Shown: positions 33,966 to 46,222, counted from the first letter of the stretch. The stretch: DNA of 64,000 bases from Candidula unifasciata (GCA_905116865.2 CAJHNH020008541.1:173501-237500); one strand, 5' to 3'. Notes: a model not told the origin generated them from the sequence alone. Numbers and translations are program-made.

Positions 33966-34084
33966 AAAGACTATCTTTATATCTGAGCATACAATGATTG
34001 TATTAGACACGTGCAATTTCTATTTTCTTTCATTTCCATTTAGCCAAAACTATGCCACAGCAACGCGTGGCCGGGTACAGCTAG

Positions 34085-34116
34085 TATATATATATCTATA
34101 TATATATATATATATA

Positions 34117-34153
<37 letters not shown>

Positions 34154-34185
34154 ATATATATATATATACATATATACACACAGAC
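34085..34185. repeat. (TA)n with ATCT interruptions
   Basis: Begins immediately at the 3' end of the Helitron-like element. Confidence 0.95.
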
Positions 34186-34375
34186 AGACGGAGGTAAGAA
34201 AGGACGGGAGGATAGACTGGAGAAAAGACGGGAGGATAGACAAGACGGGAGGACAGAACGAGAGGACAGGACAGGACAAAGAAGAGAATTAGAGTGGATG
34301 TAATGACGTGTACTTGGTTTGCTCTTTGGTTGGAAATGGAGAGGCTTGTTTATAGATAGTTCCAGCGTGTATAAA

Positions 34376-34993
<618 letters not shown>

Positions 34994-34994
34994 T

Positions 34995-35095
34995 CCCTTC
35001 TTCTTGCTAGCATGCCCTCTGCTATTGTCTTATTTCCCCACTCTGCCATGTCTCTTGATATGACCGAAATATTTCCAGCTTCCGAGACCAGATGC
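34995..35095 (-). mobile_element. LINE C-terminal fragment
   Basis: The minus strand reads GSWKYFGHIKRHGRVGK, then a stop and RGHASKKKG, the FGHIxR...GxRGRPRR region of LINE reverse transcriptases in decay. Its 3' side ends exactly at the GATA array. Confidence 0.6.
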
Positions 35096-35099
35096 CAAG

Positions 35100-35640
35100 T
35101 TAGGAAGAAAGAAAGAGTGATAGAACATTTTCAAATGATTAAAAAAAAAAAACTGAGCCCCTGAACCTGTCTAACACAAGAAAGCCATTTTCTGGACATA
35201 ATGTCAGACAGATGGACGATAGGATAGACAGAAACATTTGAAGAAATACATACATATAGACAATCTAATCTGGTTCGTGCTTCTATCAGAAAGAGGATTC
35301 TAAAATCAGACAACCAGACTGAGTAGAAGCCAAACATTACTCCCTGAGTTGGTTCCTGGCGTCATGCTCGTGAATACATTAAACCTGGAGCAGGACTTAT
35401 TGTGTCCGAGCGCCCTGGATTCACAAATGGGAGATCATCCATCTCTGGCAATGGCCACTTAATAGCCAGCCTGTCGTGAGCAAAATACTGGCTAACCCTT
35501 GTATTTTGTGTCCGTAGAATAAGATATTGTGGCCCCATGTCATGTGTGTTGTTTTCTTATGTAGGCTTTGCTGGGAGTCTGTGGTTTGTAGTAAGTGATC
35601 TCTGGTAAATTACAGGTATTCTTCTAAATTCTTTTGCTGT
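35100..35640. other. Unannotated intergenic DNA
   Basis: No supported feature. Confidence 0.35.
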
Positions 35641-36395
35641 TGCTGCTTCCTATGCCTTTGCTTTTTCTTTTTCTATATTCTCTTTGTTAGCGTTTGTTTT
35701 CTTTAATTTCTCCCGATCTCCACTTTGCTCTGCTTTTTTACCCGTTTATTTTTTTTTCCTGCACCTGTATGCGTTTTCCTGGTCTTCTCCCGTCCCATTT
35801 CGGCCCTTTACACATCTCCTCCTCCTCCTCATTTTTTTCTCTCCTTGTCCTTCTTTCTCTCCTCCTCTTCCTTTTTTCTCTATTCTTTTTTTCTTTTTTT
35901 TTACTCCATTCCTTTTTTCTTCTTTTCTCCATTCCTTTTTTCTTTTTTTCTCTATTCCTTTTTTTTCCTTTTTCTTCTTCTTTTTCCTTTTTCTTCTTCT
36001 TTTTCTTTTTTCTCCTTTTTTCCCCTCCTTTTTCCTTTTTTTCCCCTTTTACTTCTCCCTTTTCCTCTTTCTTCTCCTTTTTCCTCTTTCTTCTTTTTCC
36101 TCTTTCTTCTTCTTTTTCCTTTTTCTTCTCTATTTTTCCAGTTTCTTCTCTATTTTTTCTTTTTCTTCTCATTTATCCTTTTTCTTCTCATTTATCCTTT
36201 TTCTTCTCATTTATCCTTTTTCTTCTCATTTATCATTTTTCTTCTCTATTTTTCCAGTTTCTTCTCCTTTTTTCTTTTTCTTCTCTATCCTTTTTCTTCT
36301 CATTTATCCTTTTTCTTCTCATTTATCCTTTTTCTTCTCCCTTTTCTTCTCATTTATCTTTTTTTCTTCTTTTTCCTGTCCTTTTTCTTCTCCGA
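35640..36395. repeat. Polypyrimidine (polypurine on minus) tract, about 750 bp
   Basis: Mostly C and T on the plus strand, built from CTTTTTCTTCTC and CATTTATCCTTTTTCTTCTC units of 19-21 bp in the second half. It ends exactly where a minus-strand LINE-R tail is cut. The three long Ser/Phe/Leu frames are compositional artefacts. Confidence 0.92.
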
Positions 36396-36600
36396 ATTCC
36401 GTCAGTGCCACCAGCAGTTTGATTATATTTTCTTCTTGCTTTTCCTTCTGAGTGTTGAGTGTCCACCAGATCCCCTGGTTGCTCCTTTGCTGTACCACTC
36501 TCGCAGGATCATAATGATTGTTTCGTGCCTCTGCATTGTTTACTTGCCCCCAAAGGGCCTTGAAAAGTTAGTTCACTTATCATTTTCTTTAATTATTATT
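36395..36600 (-). mobile_element. LINE-R 3' fragment
   Basis: The minus strand encodes KALWGQVNNAEARNNHYDPA, then RSNQGIWWTLNTQKEKQEEN and IIKLLVALTEFGE. The order matches the copy at 2158 (NALWEQ..., GSGRLTTLRRKTGRTNNQIV). Coding stops abruptly at the polypurine tract. Confidence 0.6.
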
Positions 36601-36955
36601 TAGAAAACGGGAATAATATGTGATTATATATGTGAAATCTGGATAGGGCCCACACCAGTACAACTTTTGTCTTAGTCTTAGTCGAGGTTTAAACGTCACT
36701 GGATTCGGGTTTCCTCTTACTTGTTCCTTTCCTATGCCAGTGCAGATCAAATAAAATGTCCCCCAAAGTCGCTTTTGAAAAGCTTGTTACCACAGAAACT
36801 AAACTCTGAGACTATTGAACTGTCTTGATCAAACACTAATCTGTTGTATTGTGACCTAATAAAGCAGACATAATTTTATCCGAACAGTTATACACTTTTT
36901 TTCCCCACATGTACATTTCAGGTAGAGGAGACAAGTAAACTAATGATCACTTTCA
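36600..36955. other. Unannotated intergenic DNA
   Basis: No supported feature. Confidence 0.35.
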
Positions 36956-36959
36956 GGCT

Positions 36960-37205
36960 GTAGGGGCATTGGGCCCATGGGAAGAGCACCCATATTTTTA
37001 TAGACCAATCGGCACTAGGTGGGTAATGTGGTTAGCCTACACCGGCCGTCTTTTTTTCCCCTCAGGACATACATCCTGGTACCCATTTTAGGCTGGGTCG
37101 ACCTGCGACTTCCTATACCATGATGAAAACCCATGCAGCCAGATGTAGATTTCAATCTGGGTACGTTGGAATGTCGAGTCGGGCTCGCAACGCCTAAACC
37201 ATGGA
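36960..37205 (-). mobile_element. SINE-1, tRNA-derived
   Basis: Minus strand: CATGGTTTAGGCGTTGCGAG (A box), a B-box relic near 37140-37155, GTCGACCCAGCCTAAAATGG, GGTACCAGGATGTATGTCCT, TGCCGATTGGTCTATAAAAA. The head is closest to the copy at 54935. Confidence 0.85.
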
Positions 37206-37524
37206 CGTTGCTCTTGAGGACACAGGAGCCAGATAATAAGTAGACTGAACTGAGGGTGACCCAAGGGGGAACAGCATCAGGAGCAGCAACTACAAAAATA
37301 AAGATAGAAGGAACACATTGGGACCAAGACAGGAACGAGCGGTCTAGCTTAGAAAAAGAACATAAAACCAGAGAGCTGGCGCACATACCATAATCTTAGC
37401 CACGCAAGTGTCGCGCAAAATAAACTAGACAACAAATATAACCGGAGACTGTTGGCAGCTTCGGCTACCAACAGCAAGTTTAACGTAACGTTTTTTTTTT
37501 TTTTTCTAGAACGGAACGGTACAT

Positions 37525-37830
37525 ACTATCTTATCTGCCGCCTTACCTATTTATCATCTTATCTGCCGCCTTACCTACTTATCTTTTTTGCCGCCTTACC
37601 TACTTATCATTTTATCTGCCGACTTCCTACTTATCTATCTTCTTATCAGCCGACTTACATACTTACCATCTTATCTGCCGACTTACATACTTACCATCTT
37701 ATCTGCCGACTTAACTACCTATCATCTTATCTACAGACTTATCGACTTAACATTTTATTTGCCGACTTACCTGCTTAAAATTTTATCTGCCAACTTATCT
37801 GCTTATCATCTTATATGTCTATTTACTTAT
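37525..37830. repeat. 28-bp minisatellite, about 10 copies
   Basis: The unit is TTATCTGCCGCCTTACCTAC plus TTATCATC, with CGACTTA variants. It drifts toward the right end. Confidence 0.9.
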
Positions 37831-37834
37831 CTCT

Positions 37835-38245
37835 ATCTGCTCCTTCGTCGTGTTCATTGCAGGAAAGTGGAAACTGGCAGAAAATTTAATTGCTCGTCCA
37901 CTTCTTGGTCCAGAATAGAACTTTTACATTCACTTCTATTACACAACTAGTTTGTTTGATATGCAGATTGCTTGCTTCTTTCCTCTCAGGCAGCTGCACT
38001 CTAACTTGAAGGAAACAGGTTTGTATCTTTCACAAATAGGCGCTGGAACCCACACCTGGATATTCACCTATTTTTTATCCTCCTCTTCTAGCGTTTTTCG
38101 GCTTAAACTGCGGTGGAGATTTTTGACTGTTCGCCCATTTCTGGACTTTAGTCTTTTTCCAGAACTTAAGTTCTACATGCACATTAGTTTACATGTCTGG
38201 CTTATGTGTATGCAGACTGTTGGTTCCCTGCCTTAATAGCAGATG
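37835..38245 (-). mobile_element. Repeat F, two adjacent decayed copies
   Basis: Two successive blocks (37840-38035 and 38090-38240) both carry the reverse complement of the family's CCAGAAGTGGACGA, GGTTCTGGAACAG and CTGCCTGAGAGGCAAGGAAC words. Confidence 0.7.
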
Positions 38246-38558
38246 CCCATAGACTTTGAATTTAAAATCCTTATAATTCGACTTTTACCACATTCTTGTT
38301 TGAAAAAAAAAGGTGAGGGGGTGTGGGAGAGGAAACAAGTGGCAGTTAGCACTTACTCTCACAAAATATCTAGAGAACCAGGAATTGTTACTTATAAAAA
38401 CTGTCGGTTTCAGTCTTGGTGCCAGTCAGTCGGTCATTCGTAGTATACGCTTGCTTAAGCATGTTTCTGTGTGAATGTGAATCAGATATCTTTCAAGCGG
38501 TCAGCATATACATCTCTCTCGTTCCGACAAACAAACAAAAAATTCTTTTTTACACATT

Positions 38559-38614
<56 letters not shown>

Positions 38615-38769
38615 TTCTGTCGATCTCTATCTATCCATCTATCTACCCATCTATCCTTCCGTCCGTCAGTCTGTCTGTTTGTAAGCCTGCCTGTCTCTAT
38701 TTATCTCTCGCTTCGTTTGTTTTATCTAAATATTTCTTTGGCTCTCTTTCTATCTGCGTGTGCCTGCAT

Positions 38770-38825
<56 letters not shown>

Positions 38826-39880
38826 ACACACACATATGCCATATTATATACTTTTCTGTCTAAATATATGTCTATTTGTCAATTCTTCTGGCAGTCCACT
38901 TCTCACTCAATCGTTATTCCACATATCACCATACACTGTGGAAAAGGGATCAAGTTTTGCTCCGGCCGAAGTCGCCTAGCTATTGTTATTGTCAAGCCTC
39001 AGTTTGACGTAAGCCATCCATCTTTATTTGGGTTCCCCTCGCCCAAAGACTTCCTACTGGCTATTTTTCGCACTGGGCGCTTGTATTTCGTTTTTAAAGG
39101 GGTAGGAAATTATAGGGAAGAGAAAAAAGGGGGTAAGAAAGAAAAAATAGTTTATATTAGCTTTACGAAATCGATCACAGTAAACAAACAAAGGACGTTG
39201 CGGCGATTAGCCTTCATCAGCACATAAAGAATAAGACAGCACACATACACAAATATGCTCTAACTATGAAGTGGCTACATAGGACTAATGTACAAAATAA
39301 ATTATACTTATCTGTGTCCCTGGAGAAAATCTTCGTTCAAGAGGTTGAATAGGACAGGTACTAGCTTTTACATCGCCAACGCGCGGACGGGAAGTGAAAA
39401 ATGGGGTCAGTGTACCTGGGAAATCGGCGGAGTAGACGCCAACGGACACAACAGCGTACACTGGGTGTCTAAAGGTGGAAGGGAGGGGTTGGCCAATATA
39501 GCGTTCAGGGTTGGGTTGGGAAGGGGAGAGGGGTGATGCTAGTATATCCGCCTCGAATAAAAGTGGTGCCTGTGCTAGTTTATTACGTTTACATTTGGCC
39601 CAGCCGATAAAGCGGTTGAAGTCTGTTTATAGATGGTTTACACCAGCGGTTCATTACAAACATGGAAGAGGGGGGTAGTTTCAGTTGAGTTCACGCACGA
39701 ACGCCTTCGAAGATAAGGAAGGTACACAGCTCTTAGCCCCTAGTATTGTAATGTTGTTAGTACCATCACAAGTAATGAGGACTGCTGTTTCTTTCATCCT
39801 TTATGAAAGGATGGTTGAGTTCAGTGAGTCCATAAATGACTTACAAGTCAAACGCGGATTGATAAAGATCTAGAACGATG
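38245..39880. other. Intergenic DNA with (GT)n and (CA)n microsatellites
   Basis: (GT)n at 38562-38613 and (CA)n at 38773-38833 are clear, and the 130-187-residue frames through them are artefacts. The frames at 39288-39536 and 39685-39873 match nothing I recognise. Confidence 0.5.
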
Positions 39881-40132
39881 AGTGCAGGGTATCTTGTCTG
39901 CAGGGTCTGTTGTTTTATGGGATTGTCTAGCCCGCCTGAGCTGTTCAGTTACCCCTTATTTTTAGATGCCGTTCATGTGGTTGTCCTTCTTCGGATAGAC
40001 GGTCGCCATGTAGTTCGGTCGTGTGCAGCAGCCTCCAAGTGCCAGGGTTTTTATAAACGGCTTTAAGTGACGCCTTTGTGTTCTTAAAGGGCATTGTTTC
40101 GCCACCATGAAAGCGTCTTCCTTTTTCTATCT
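39880..40132 (-). mobile_element. LINE C-terminal fragment, 3' half, split by a MITE
   Basis: The minus strand encodes GRRFHGGETMPFKNTKASLK and NPGTWRLLHTT, matching the GxRxHGGQxxRFKDTLKASLK block typical of a LINE C-terminus. It continues the fragment at 40581-40800 once the intervening element is removed. A stop follows near KIRGN. Confidence 0.8.
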
Positions 40133-40580
40133 CAGGGGTTCATAAACTGCGTACCGCGAGCATATACCAGGGGTGCTGCAGCAAATAATCACGAATGTTT
40201 CTGAATCTAGTTGACATCAGTGAAGACAGCAGTTCACATGAGAAATAATATGAAGGAAGCCAGGAAGAGTTCTGCATGCAGGTGTACTAAGAAAACAATG
40301 GTATTGACAAGGCTGCACTACAGTCTCAACGTTCGCTTACATAAAAGTACAGACAGGATCAACCTTCAAGTGATCTGAGAGTACAGGTAATTAAACTTCT
40401 TAAAAACATACAGGAAATAATAATAAAAAATGCATCCAAACAGTTTCATAAATCAAATTACATACAAGTAAACATTACATTTGCAGTTTTTTTTTTCTTC
40501 AAAGAGTATTCACACTGATTAAAGTGTAGGTGTGCTGCGAATATTTGTTTGCCCGGCAAAACACAGTTTGAGAAACGCTG
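40133..40580. mobile_element. hAT-like MITE, 448 bp, with 8-bp target duplication
   Basis: The left end CAGGGGTTCATAAACTGCGT and the reverse complement of the right end, CAGCGTTTCTCAAACTGTGT, form imperfect terminal inverted repeats of the CAGxGxTTCxxAAACTG type common in hAT elements. Flanks are TTCTATCT (40125-40132) and CTCTATCT (40581-40588), an 8-bp duplication with one mismatch. No transposase frame is inside. Confidence 0.88.
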
Positions 40581-40800
40581 CTCTATCTCACCACACAAGA
40601 TTATTTTTGGGAGGCTTTGGTTTGGCCAGCGGACAATGTGACCTGCCCATCGACACTGCGAATGCGTCAGGACGGTATCGATGCTAAGAATTCCAGCTTT
40701 ATCTACGATAGTATCCATAGTAGCCGCGATTAGAACAATTTTAAAACATACGTTTACAGTTGCCACATTTGAAAAACCCCCCAACCTCCGTCAGCACGAC
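40581..40800 (-). mobile_element. LINE C-terminal fragment, 5' half, split by a MITE
   Basis: The minus strand reads TIVDKAGILSIDTVLTHSQC, RWAGHIVRWPNQSLPKIILC and GEI up to the MITE. SIxxLLxxxQLRWAGHVVRMPDxRLPKxLLYGEL is a widespread LINE C-terminal motif. Removing the MITE and one target copy leaves the frame open into the 39880-40132 piece. Confidence 0.85.
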
Positions 40801-41230
40801 ACAAACGCAGAAACAACTGCCATATTATAGTAATTAAGTAACACGCTCGTATTGACTGAACACAAACCTGTCATGCGAGAACAGAAGTATATTTAGTAAA
40901 TATTGTTATTGTGTGACTTCCATTCGTAAGTTGATCTATAAACATTTTAAAATCGATATTTGTTTGCAGGGGAGGTAATTTATAGCTTGCAGCAGTGTGT
41001 AATTTTCTCCCTTATACGGTTGTCGACGTCTGTTGTACAGACTGAAAGACGTATGTGAAATTAAATGTACATGAGTACAGAGTTGGAATAAGAGGAAGAT
41101 CGATCAGCACGCGTCATAACCCCAGGTTGTGCTATTTATATCTAACTCGTGTATGTTGTGACGTTAAATAGATGATAACAAGATAATGTTTGCGAGAGGC
41201 AATTCTAAGATTCTGTCAGTCGGCTGGAGA
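40800..41230. other. Unannotated intergenic DNA
   Basis: No supported feature. Confidence 0.35.
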
Positions 41231-41395
41231 AAGTAATAAGAGAACAGAACAATAGGGAGATCTAGAGTGGAAGGAGACAACGATGTAAGGGTGGAGAAAA
41301 AAGGGGAAAAGAGAAGAATGGAAGAAAAGGAAGTGGGGGATAAATAAAATGGCGAGTAAAAAGAAAGGGAGCAGAGAGGTGATGGGGTAGAGAGG

Positions 41396-41441
<46 letters not shown>

Positions 41442-42152
41442 TAGAGACAGAGAACGAGAAAGGAGGTACAGACGAGAGAGTGAGATGTAGAAAAAGATAG
41501 GAGGTACTGCAGAGAGAGAAAGAGATGTTGAGATGGAGACAGAGATAGGAGGTACGGAAGAGAGAGATGTAGAGACGGGGAAGAGAGGGAGCGACGGCGG
41601 AGAGAGAGTGAGTGAGTGAGATAGAGAAACATGAAGAGACAGAGAAAGATATATAGGATGTGCGGACAAGAGAGAGAGAGAGAGAGAGATGGAGAAAGAG
41701 ATAGGAGGTACTGCAGACTGGGAGATAGAGAGAGATGTAGAGATATAGTAAGAGGTAGGAGGCATAGGCAGGAGAGCGGGAGAGAGAGAGAAAGAGAGAG
41801 AGAGAGGCAATGGAGTTGAGATACTTGTGGGATTTACAGATGAGGAGAAAAGATGGAGGCACAGAAATGAAAATTGGCTACAGGCGGGGGAGGGGGGGGG
41901 GTGAGGTGATATTTCACACACATAATGGATGAAGAGAGGGGGGAAAGAGAATGGAGAGGGATAGGGAGACAATGAAACGGATATTGAATGGCGTAGACCA
42001 AGAGATCTGCAGAAAGAATGCAGTGTGCTGCAAAGAGTGGTAACGTTTAGAGACGATGAAGCAAATGGAGGAAGAGGGATATGCGAGGCGATATAGATGG
42101 GAATAAGAAGAAAGACCACGAGGAGGAGAGACAGAGAGAAAAAATGTAAAAA

Positions 42153-42221
<69 letters not shown>

Positions 42222-42650
42222 AAGTGATAGGTGTGTGTTACCTTCACAAAAAACATGAAGAATGGAGAGAGAATAAGGGAAAGAGAGATAGAGAAAGAAA
42301 CATTAAGAATGGGGAAAGTGTGAGTGAGAGACAGATAGAGAAAGGGTAACAGTGTGTTTTATATTTATTAAATAACGCGAGAATTAGGAACTGCGCGAGA
42401 CAGAAAAAAAGAGCAAGGATGGAGAGAGCGCAAGAGATAGAGAGACAGCGATAGCTAGAAAGTGACATTGTTTGTGTGAGTGTTCGCGTGCGCTTGTGTA
42501 TGTGTGTGTGTGTTTGTTGCCTTAATAAATGAAGAGGGCCAAAGGAAACAGGAGTTAGCGGATGCGAAAAAAAGAGCGAGAAAGAGGGTGAAAGATGGAG
42601 AGAGATAGAGAGAAAGAGCAGATGAGAGAAAGTGAAAGCGAGAGAGGCAG

Positions 42651-42660
<10 letters not shown>
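41230..42660. repeat. Purine-rich GA array, about 1.4 kb
   Basis: Mostly AGAGAG with imperfect 40-60-bp higher units (AGAGATGTAGAGA, GATAGGAGGTAC). Pure (GA)n lies at 41400-41438 and 42158-42218, with (GT)n at 42653-42682. The Ser/Leu-rich 232- and 285-residue minus frames are artefacts. Confidence 0.92.
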
Positions 42661-42682
<22 letters not shown>

Positions 42683-42714
42683 AGTGTGTGTGTTTAGTTG
42701 GCTTCGTATCCTTT

Positions 42715-43060
42715 ACATAGGCTTGCAGTTCCACTCCAGTATTTAAAGCTGTTTCTGATTTCAATGGACTTCCCGTGTGGGTTCCGAGGCCCAATTATAG
42801 GGGGCAAAAAACAGACACACTGCCTACCCAAAATCGTGTCGTAGTAGTGGAGTAATTGGGAGCTTTTGTTAAAGTCAGAGTGCATCTGCCTGGAAGGCAA
42901 GGAACCAGCAGTCTGCAAATAAAGGAGTCATATCTGTAAAACGGATGCACAAGTAACACTTAGGTTCTGGAACAGGACTGCAGTACAAAATTGGATGAAC
43001 AAATTGAACTTTACAGCTGGTGAACACGAACAAGGAGAAATTTCATTGGGCAACTTTACG
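42715..43060 (+). mobile_element. Repeat F, near full length
   Basis: TCCCGTGTGGGTTCCGAGGC, CACACTGCCTACCCAAAATC, GTCGTAGTAGTGGAGTAATT, GAGTGCATCTGCCTGGAAGG, AAGGAACCAGCAGTCTGC, CTTAGGTTCTGGAACAGGAC and TTTACAGCTGGTGAACACGA, in the same order as 62375-62680. tRNA-like boxes are not evident. Class unknown (SINE or LINE 3' end). Confidence 0.8.
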
Positions 43061-43214
43061 TTCAACAGTTTCCCACTTGCTACTGACCGGTCGACTCTTG
43101 ATACTACTGTCAAAGCTACCACACAGTCAGACGGCCTATAGCTATATGGAAACCAGCAGCACGAAAACAAAGAAGCCTGTTTGCAAAGCCAAAGGCACAG
43201 ACGTCGACGTTTTT

Positions 43215-45600
43215 ATGCAGGTTGGTAGGCAGGTAGGTAGATAGGTAGGTAGGTAGGTAGGTAGGTAGGTAGGTATGAGTGTGTGTCTGTGTCTCAGTGT
43301 GTGTCTGTGTGTATGCAAGTCTGTGTGCATGCAAGTCTGTGTGTATGTGTGTGTATGTAGGCGTGTATGTATGCATGTGTATGTATGCATGTGTGTGTGT
43401 ATGTTGGTGTGTATGTATGCATGTGTGTATGTATGCATGTGTGTATGTATGCATGTGTATGTATGCATGTATGTGTGTGTGTATGTATGTGTGTGTATGT
43501 GTGTGTGTATGTATGTGTGTGTGTATGTGTGTGTGTGTATGTATGCATGTGTGCATGTGTGTATGTATGCATGTCTGCATGTGTGTACGTATGCATGTCT
43601 GCATGTGTGTATGTATGCATGTCTGCATGTGTGTATGTATGCATGTCTGCATGTGTGTATGTATGTCTGCATGTGTGTATGTATGTCTGCATGTGTGTAT
43701 GTATGTCTGCATGTGTGTATGTATGTCTGCATGTGTGTATGTATGTCTGCATGTGTGTATGTATGTCTGCATGTGTGTATGTATGCATGTCTGCATGTGT
43801 GTATATATGCATGTCTGCATGTGTGTATATATGCATGTCTGCATGTGTGTATATATGCATGTCTGCAGGTGTGTATGTATGCATGTCTGTATGTGTGTAT
43901 GTATGCATGTCTGCATGCATGTGCGTGTGTATGTATGCATGTCTGCATGCATGTGCGTGTGCGTGTATGCGTGTCTGTATGCATGTGCATGTGCGTGTAT
44001 GCGTGTATGCGTGTCTGTATGCATGTGCATGTGCGTGTATGCGTGTATGCGTGTCTGTATGCATGTGCGTGTATGCGTGTCTGTATGCATGTGCGTGTAT
44101 GCGTGTCTGTATGCATGTGCGTGTATCCGTGTCTGTATGCATGTGCGTGTATGCGTGTCTGTATGCATGTGCGTGTGTGTGTGTATGCGTGTCTGTATGC
44201 ATGTGCGTGTGTGTGTATGCGTGTCTGTATGCATGTGCGTGTGTGTGTATGCGTGTCTGTATGCACGTGCGTGTGTGTGTATGCGTGTCTGTATGCATGT
44301 GCATGTGTGTGTATGCGTGTCTGTATGAATGTGCGTGTGTGTGTATGCATGTCTGTATGCATGTGCGTGTGTGTGTATGCATGTCTGTATGCATGTGCGT
44401 ATGTGTATATGCATGTCTGTATGCATGTGCGTATGTGTGTGTATGTCTGTGTGTATGTGCGTATGTGTGTGTGTGTATGCATGTGCGTATGTGTGTGTAT
44501 GCATGCCTGTATGTATGTGTGTGTGTATGTGTGTGTGTATGTTTGTGTACGTATGTTTGTGTACGTATGTGTGTATGCGTGCCTGTATGTGTGTTTGTGT
44601 GTGTGTATGCATGCCTTTATGTGTGTGTGCGTATGTGTGTGTGTGTATGCGTGTATCATGCCTGTATGTGTGTGTGCGTATGTGTGTATGCGTGTATGCA
44701 TGTTTGTATGTGTGTGTGCGTATGTGTGTATGCGTGTGTGCATGCCTGTATGTGTGTGTGCGTTTGTGTGTATGCGTGTATGCACGCCTGCATGTGTGTG
44801 TGCGTGTGTGTGTATGCGTGTATGCATGCCTGCATGTGTGTGTGTGTATGCATGCATGCATGCATGCATGTATGCATACCTGTGTGTGTATGCATGCATG
44901 CATGTATGCCTGTGTGTGTATGCATGGATGCATGTATGTATGCCTGTGTGTGTATGTATGCCTGTGTGTGTATGCATGCCTGTGTGTGTATGCATGCCTG
45001 TGTGTGTATGCATGCCTGTGTGTGTATGTATGCCTGTGTGTGTATGTATGCATGTGTGTGAATGCATGCATGCATGTATGTATGCCTGTGTGTGAATGCA
45101 TGCATGCATGTATGTATGCCTGTGTGTGAATGCATGCATGCATGTATGTATGTCTGTGTGTGTATGTATGCTTGTGTGTGAATGCATGCATGCATGTATG
45201 TATGCCTGTGTGTGTATGTATGCCTGTGTGTATATGCATGCATGAATGTATGTATGCCTGTGTGTGTGTGTGTGCATGTGTGTATGCCTGTGTGTGTGTG
45301 TGCATGTATGTATGCCTGTGTGTGTGTGTGCCTGCCTGCCTGTCTGTGTGTGTGTGTGTGCGTGCCTGACTGCCTGCCTTCGTGTGTGTGTGTGTGCGTG
45401 CGTGCCTGCCTGCGTGTGTGTGTGCCTGCCTGCCTCTGTGTGTGTGTGTGTGTGCGTGCGTGCGTGGATGCGTGCGTGCGTGCGTGCGTGCGTGCCTGCC
45501 TGCCTGCCTGCCTGCCTGCATGCATGCATACATGCATGCATGTATGTATGTATGTATGCATGTATGTATGCATGCATATAATTGTATGTATATATAATTG
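43215..45600. repeat. 2.4 kb TG/CA-rich alternating array with TGCATG motifs
   Basis: It starts with TAGG units (43217-43272), then TGTGTATG, TGTATGCATG and TGTCTGCATG combinations form local units of 16-30 bp to about 45600, with TGCCTGCC blocks near 45330-45520. It is almost entirely alternating purine-pyrimidine. Frames of 232-832 residues occur on both strands ([19 protein letters not shown]); they are artefacts. Confidence 0.97.
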
Positions 45601-46220
45601 TATGTATACATCATATATGTATGTATTATGTATACACAAACGTATTTATATATGTATAGTCATATATTACGTTACCAGGGTGATTTTGCCGTTCTGAAAA
45701 TACCACACAAGATAAAACAAGGGCTGTAGCTTGCCTTCTTGGTAGCACGACGTGCCTGAGGCAACTGTTGGAGATCATGACTCTTTTTAACCCTCGTCGT
45801 CACCCGATATTTCTCTGAAGCTCGCGTTGGTGCTCTTATAGTTTGTCGCCCGAGTGTTTCATTGGTTTCCGCCAACTAGTTGTGCCTTCTTTTACTGGAA
45901 AGTCAATTACTCTTTTCTCGCCTTTAGCGTGAAGTGACCATTTTTCCCCGTGAACCTCTTCGAGGACAATTATTCGAGAGTAAAATCAGCTGCTAAAAAT
46001 AATCCAGGAAATAAAATGTGATTCTGTGACTGTCCCCGAATTTCTGGGACGGATATGGTCACTTTATATAAGTGCGCTGGATACGTATAGGATACCTATA
46101 CATTTGTAGATCTATGTGCACTCGACCGGTGGGTGTCAACAACGAGCAGGTGCCCTTTGCTTTGTAAGACATTGCCCGGAAAAATGTGTTGTCCGCTTGT
46201 AGCATCTTCATTAGCCAACC
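45600..46220. other. Unannotated intergenic DNA
   Basis: A 67-residue minus frame at 45672-45875 is not recognised. Nothing else is supported. Confidence 0.35.
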
Positions 46221-46222
46221 AC

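Larger units (their letters stand above)
32248..34084 (+). mobile_element. Non-autonomous Helitron-like element with internal G-tract repeats
   Basis: The left end TCAATGTTTGTGTGTTTGTT is followed by ATAGACTCGGAAACTACTGA, ACCGATTTAGCTGAAATTTT, a block familiar from animal Helitron 5' ends. The right end contains TGCCACAGCAACGCGTGGCC (stem GCCAC/GTGGC), then GGGTACAGCTAG, i.e. a subterminal hairpin about 10 bases before a CTAG 3' terminus. It is preceded by A and followed by T, as expected for AT insertion. No Rep/helicase coding is present. Internally three related blocks (about 32575, 32730 and 33968) share GACTATCT and TTAGACACGTGC/ATTTCTATTTTC words, two of them preceded by G-tracts. Two SINE-4 pieces are nested inside. 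The exact 5' base is uncertain because TA repeats abut it. Confidence 0.75.

Noticed and set aside
35684..36603. Phe/Ser-rich membrane-like proteins
   Set aside because: Hydrophobicity is a by-product of CTT/TTC composition; three overlapping frames are open at once.
43116..45639. Very long open frames (up to 832 residues) on both strands
   Set aside because: They lie entirely in TG/CA array DNA, consist of His-Thr or Cys-Val repeats in several frames at once, and reflect absence of stop-forming words rather than coding.
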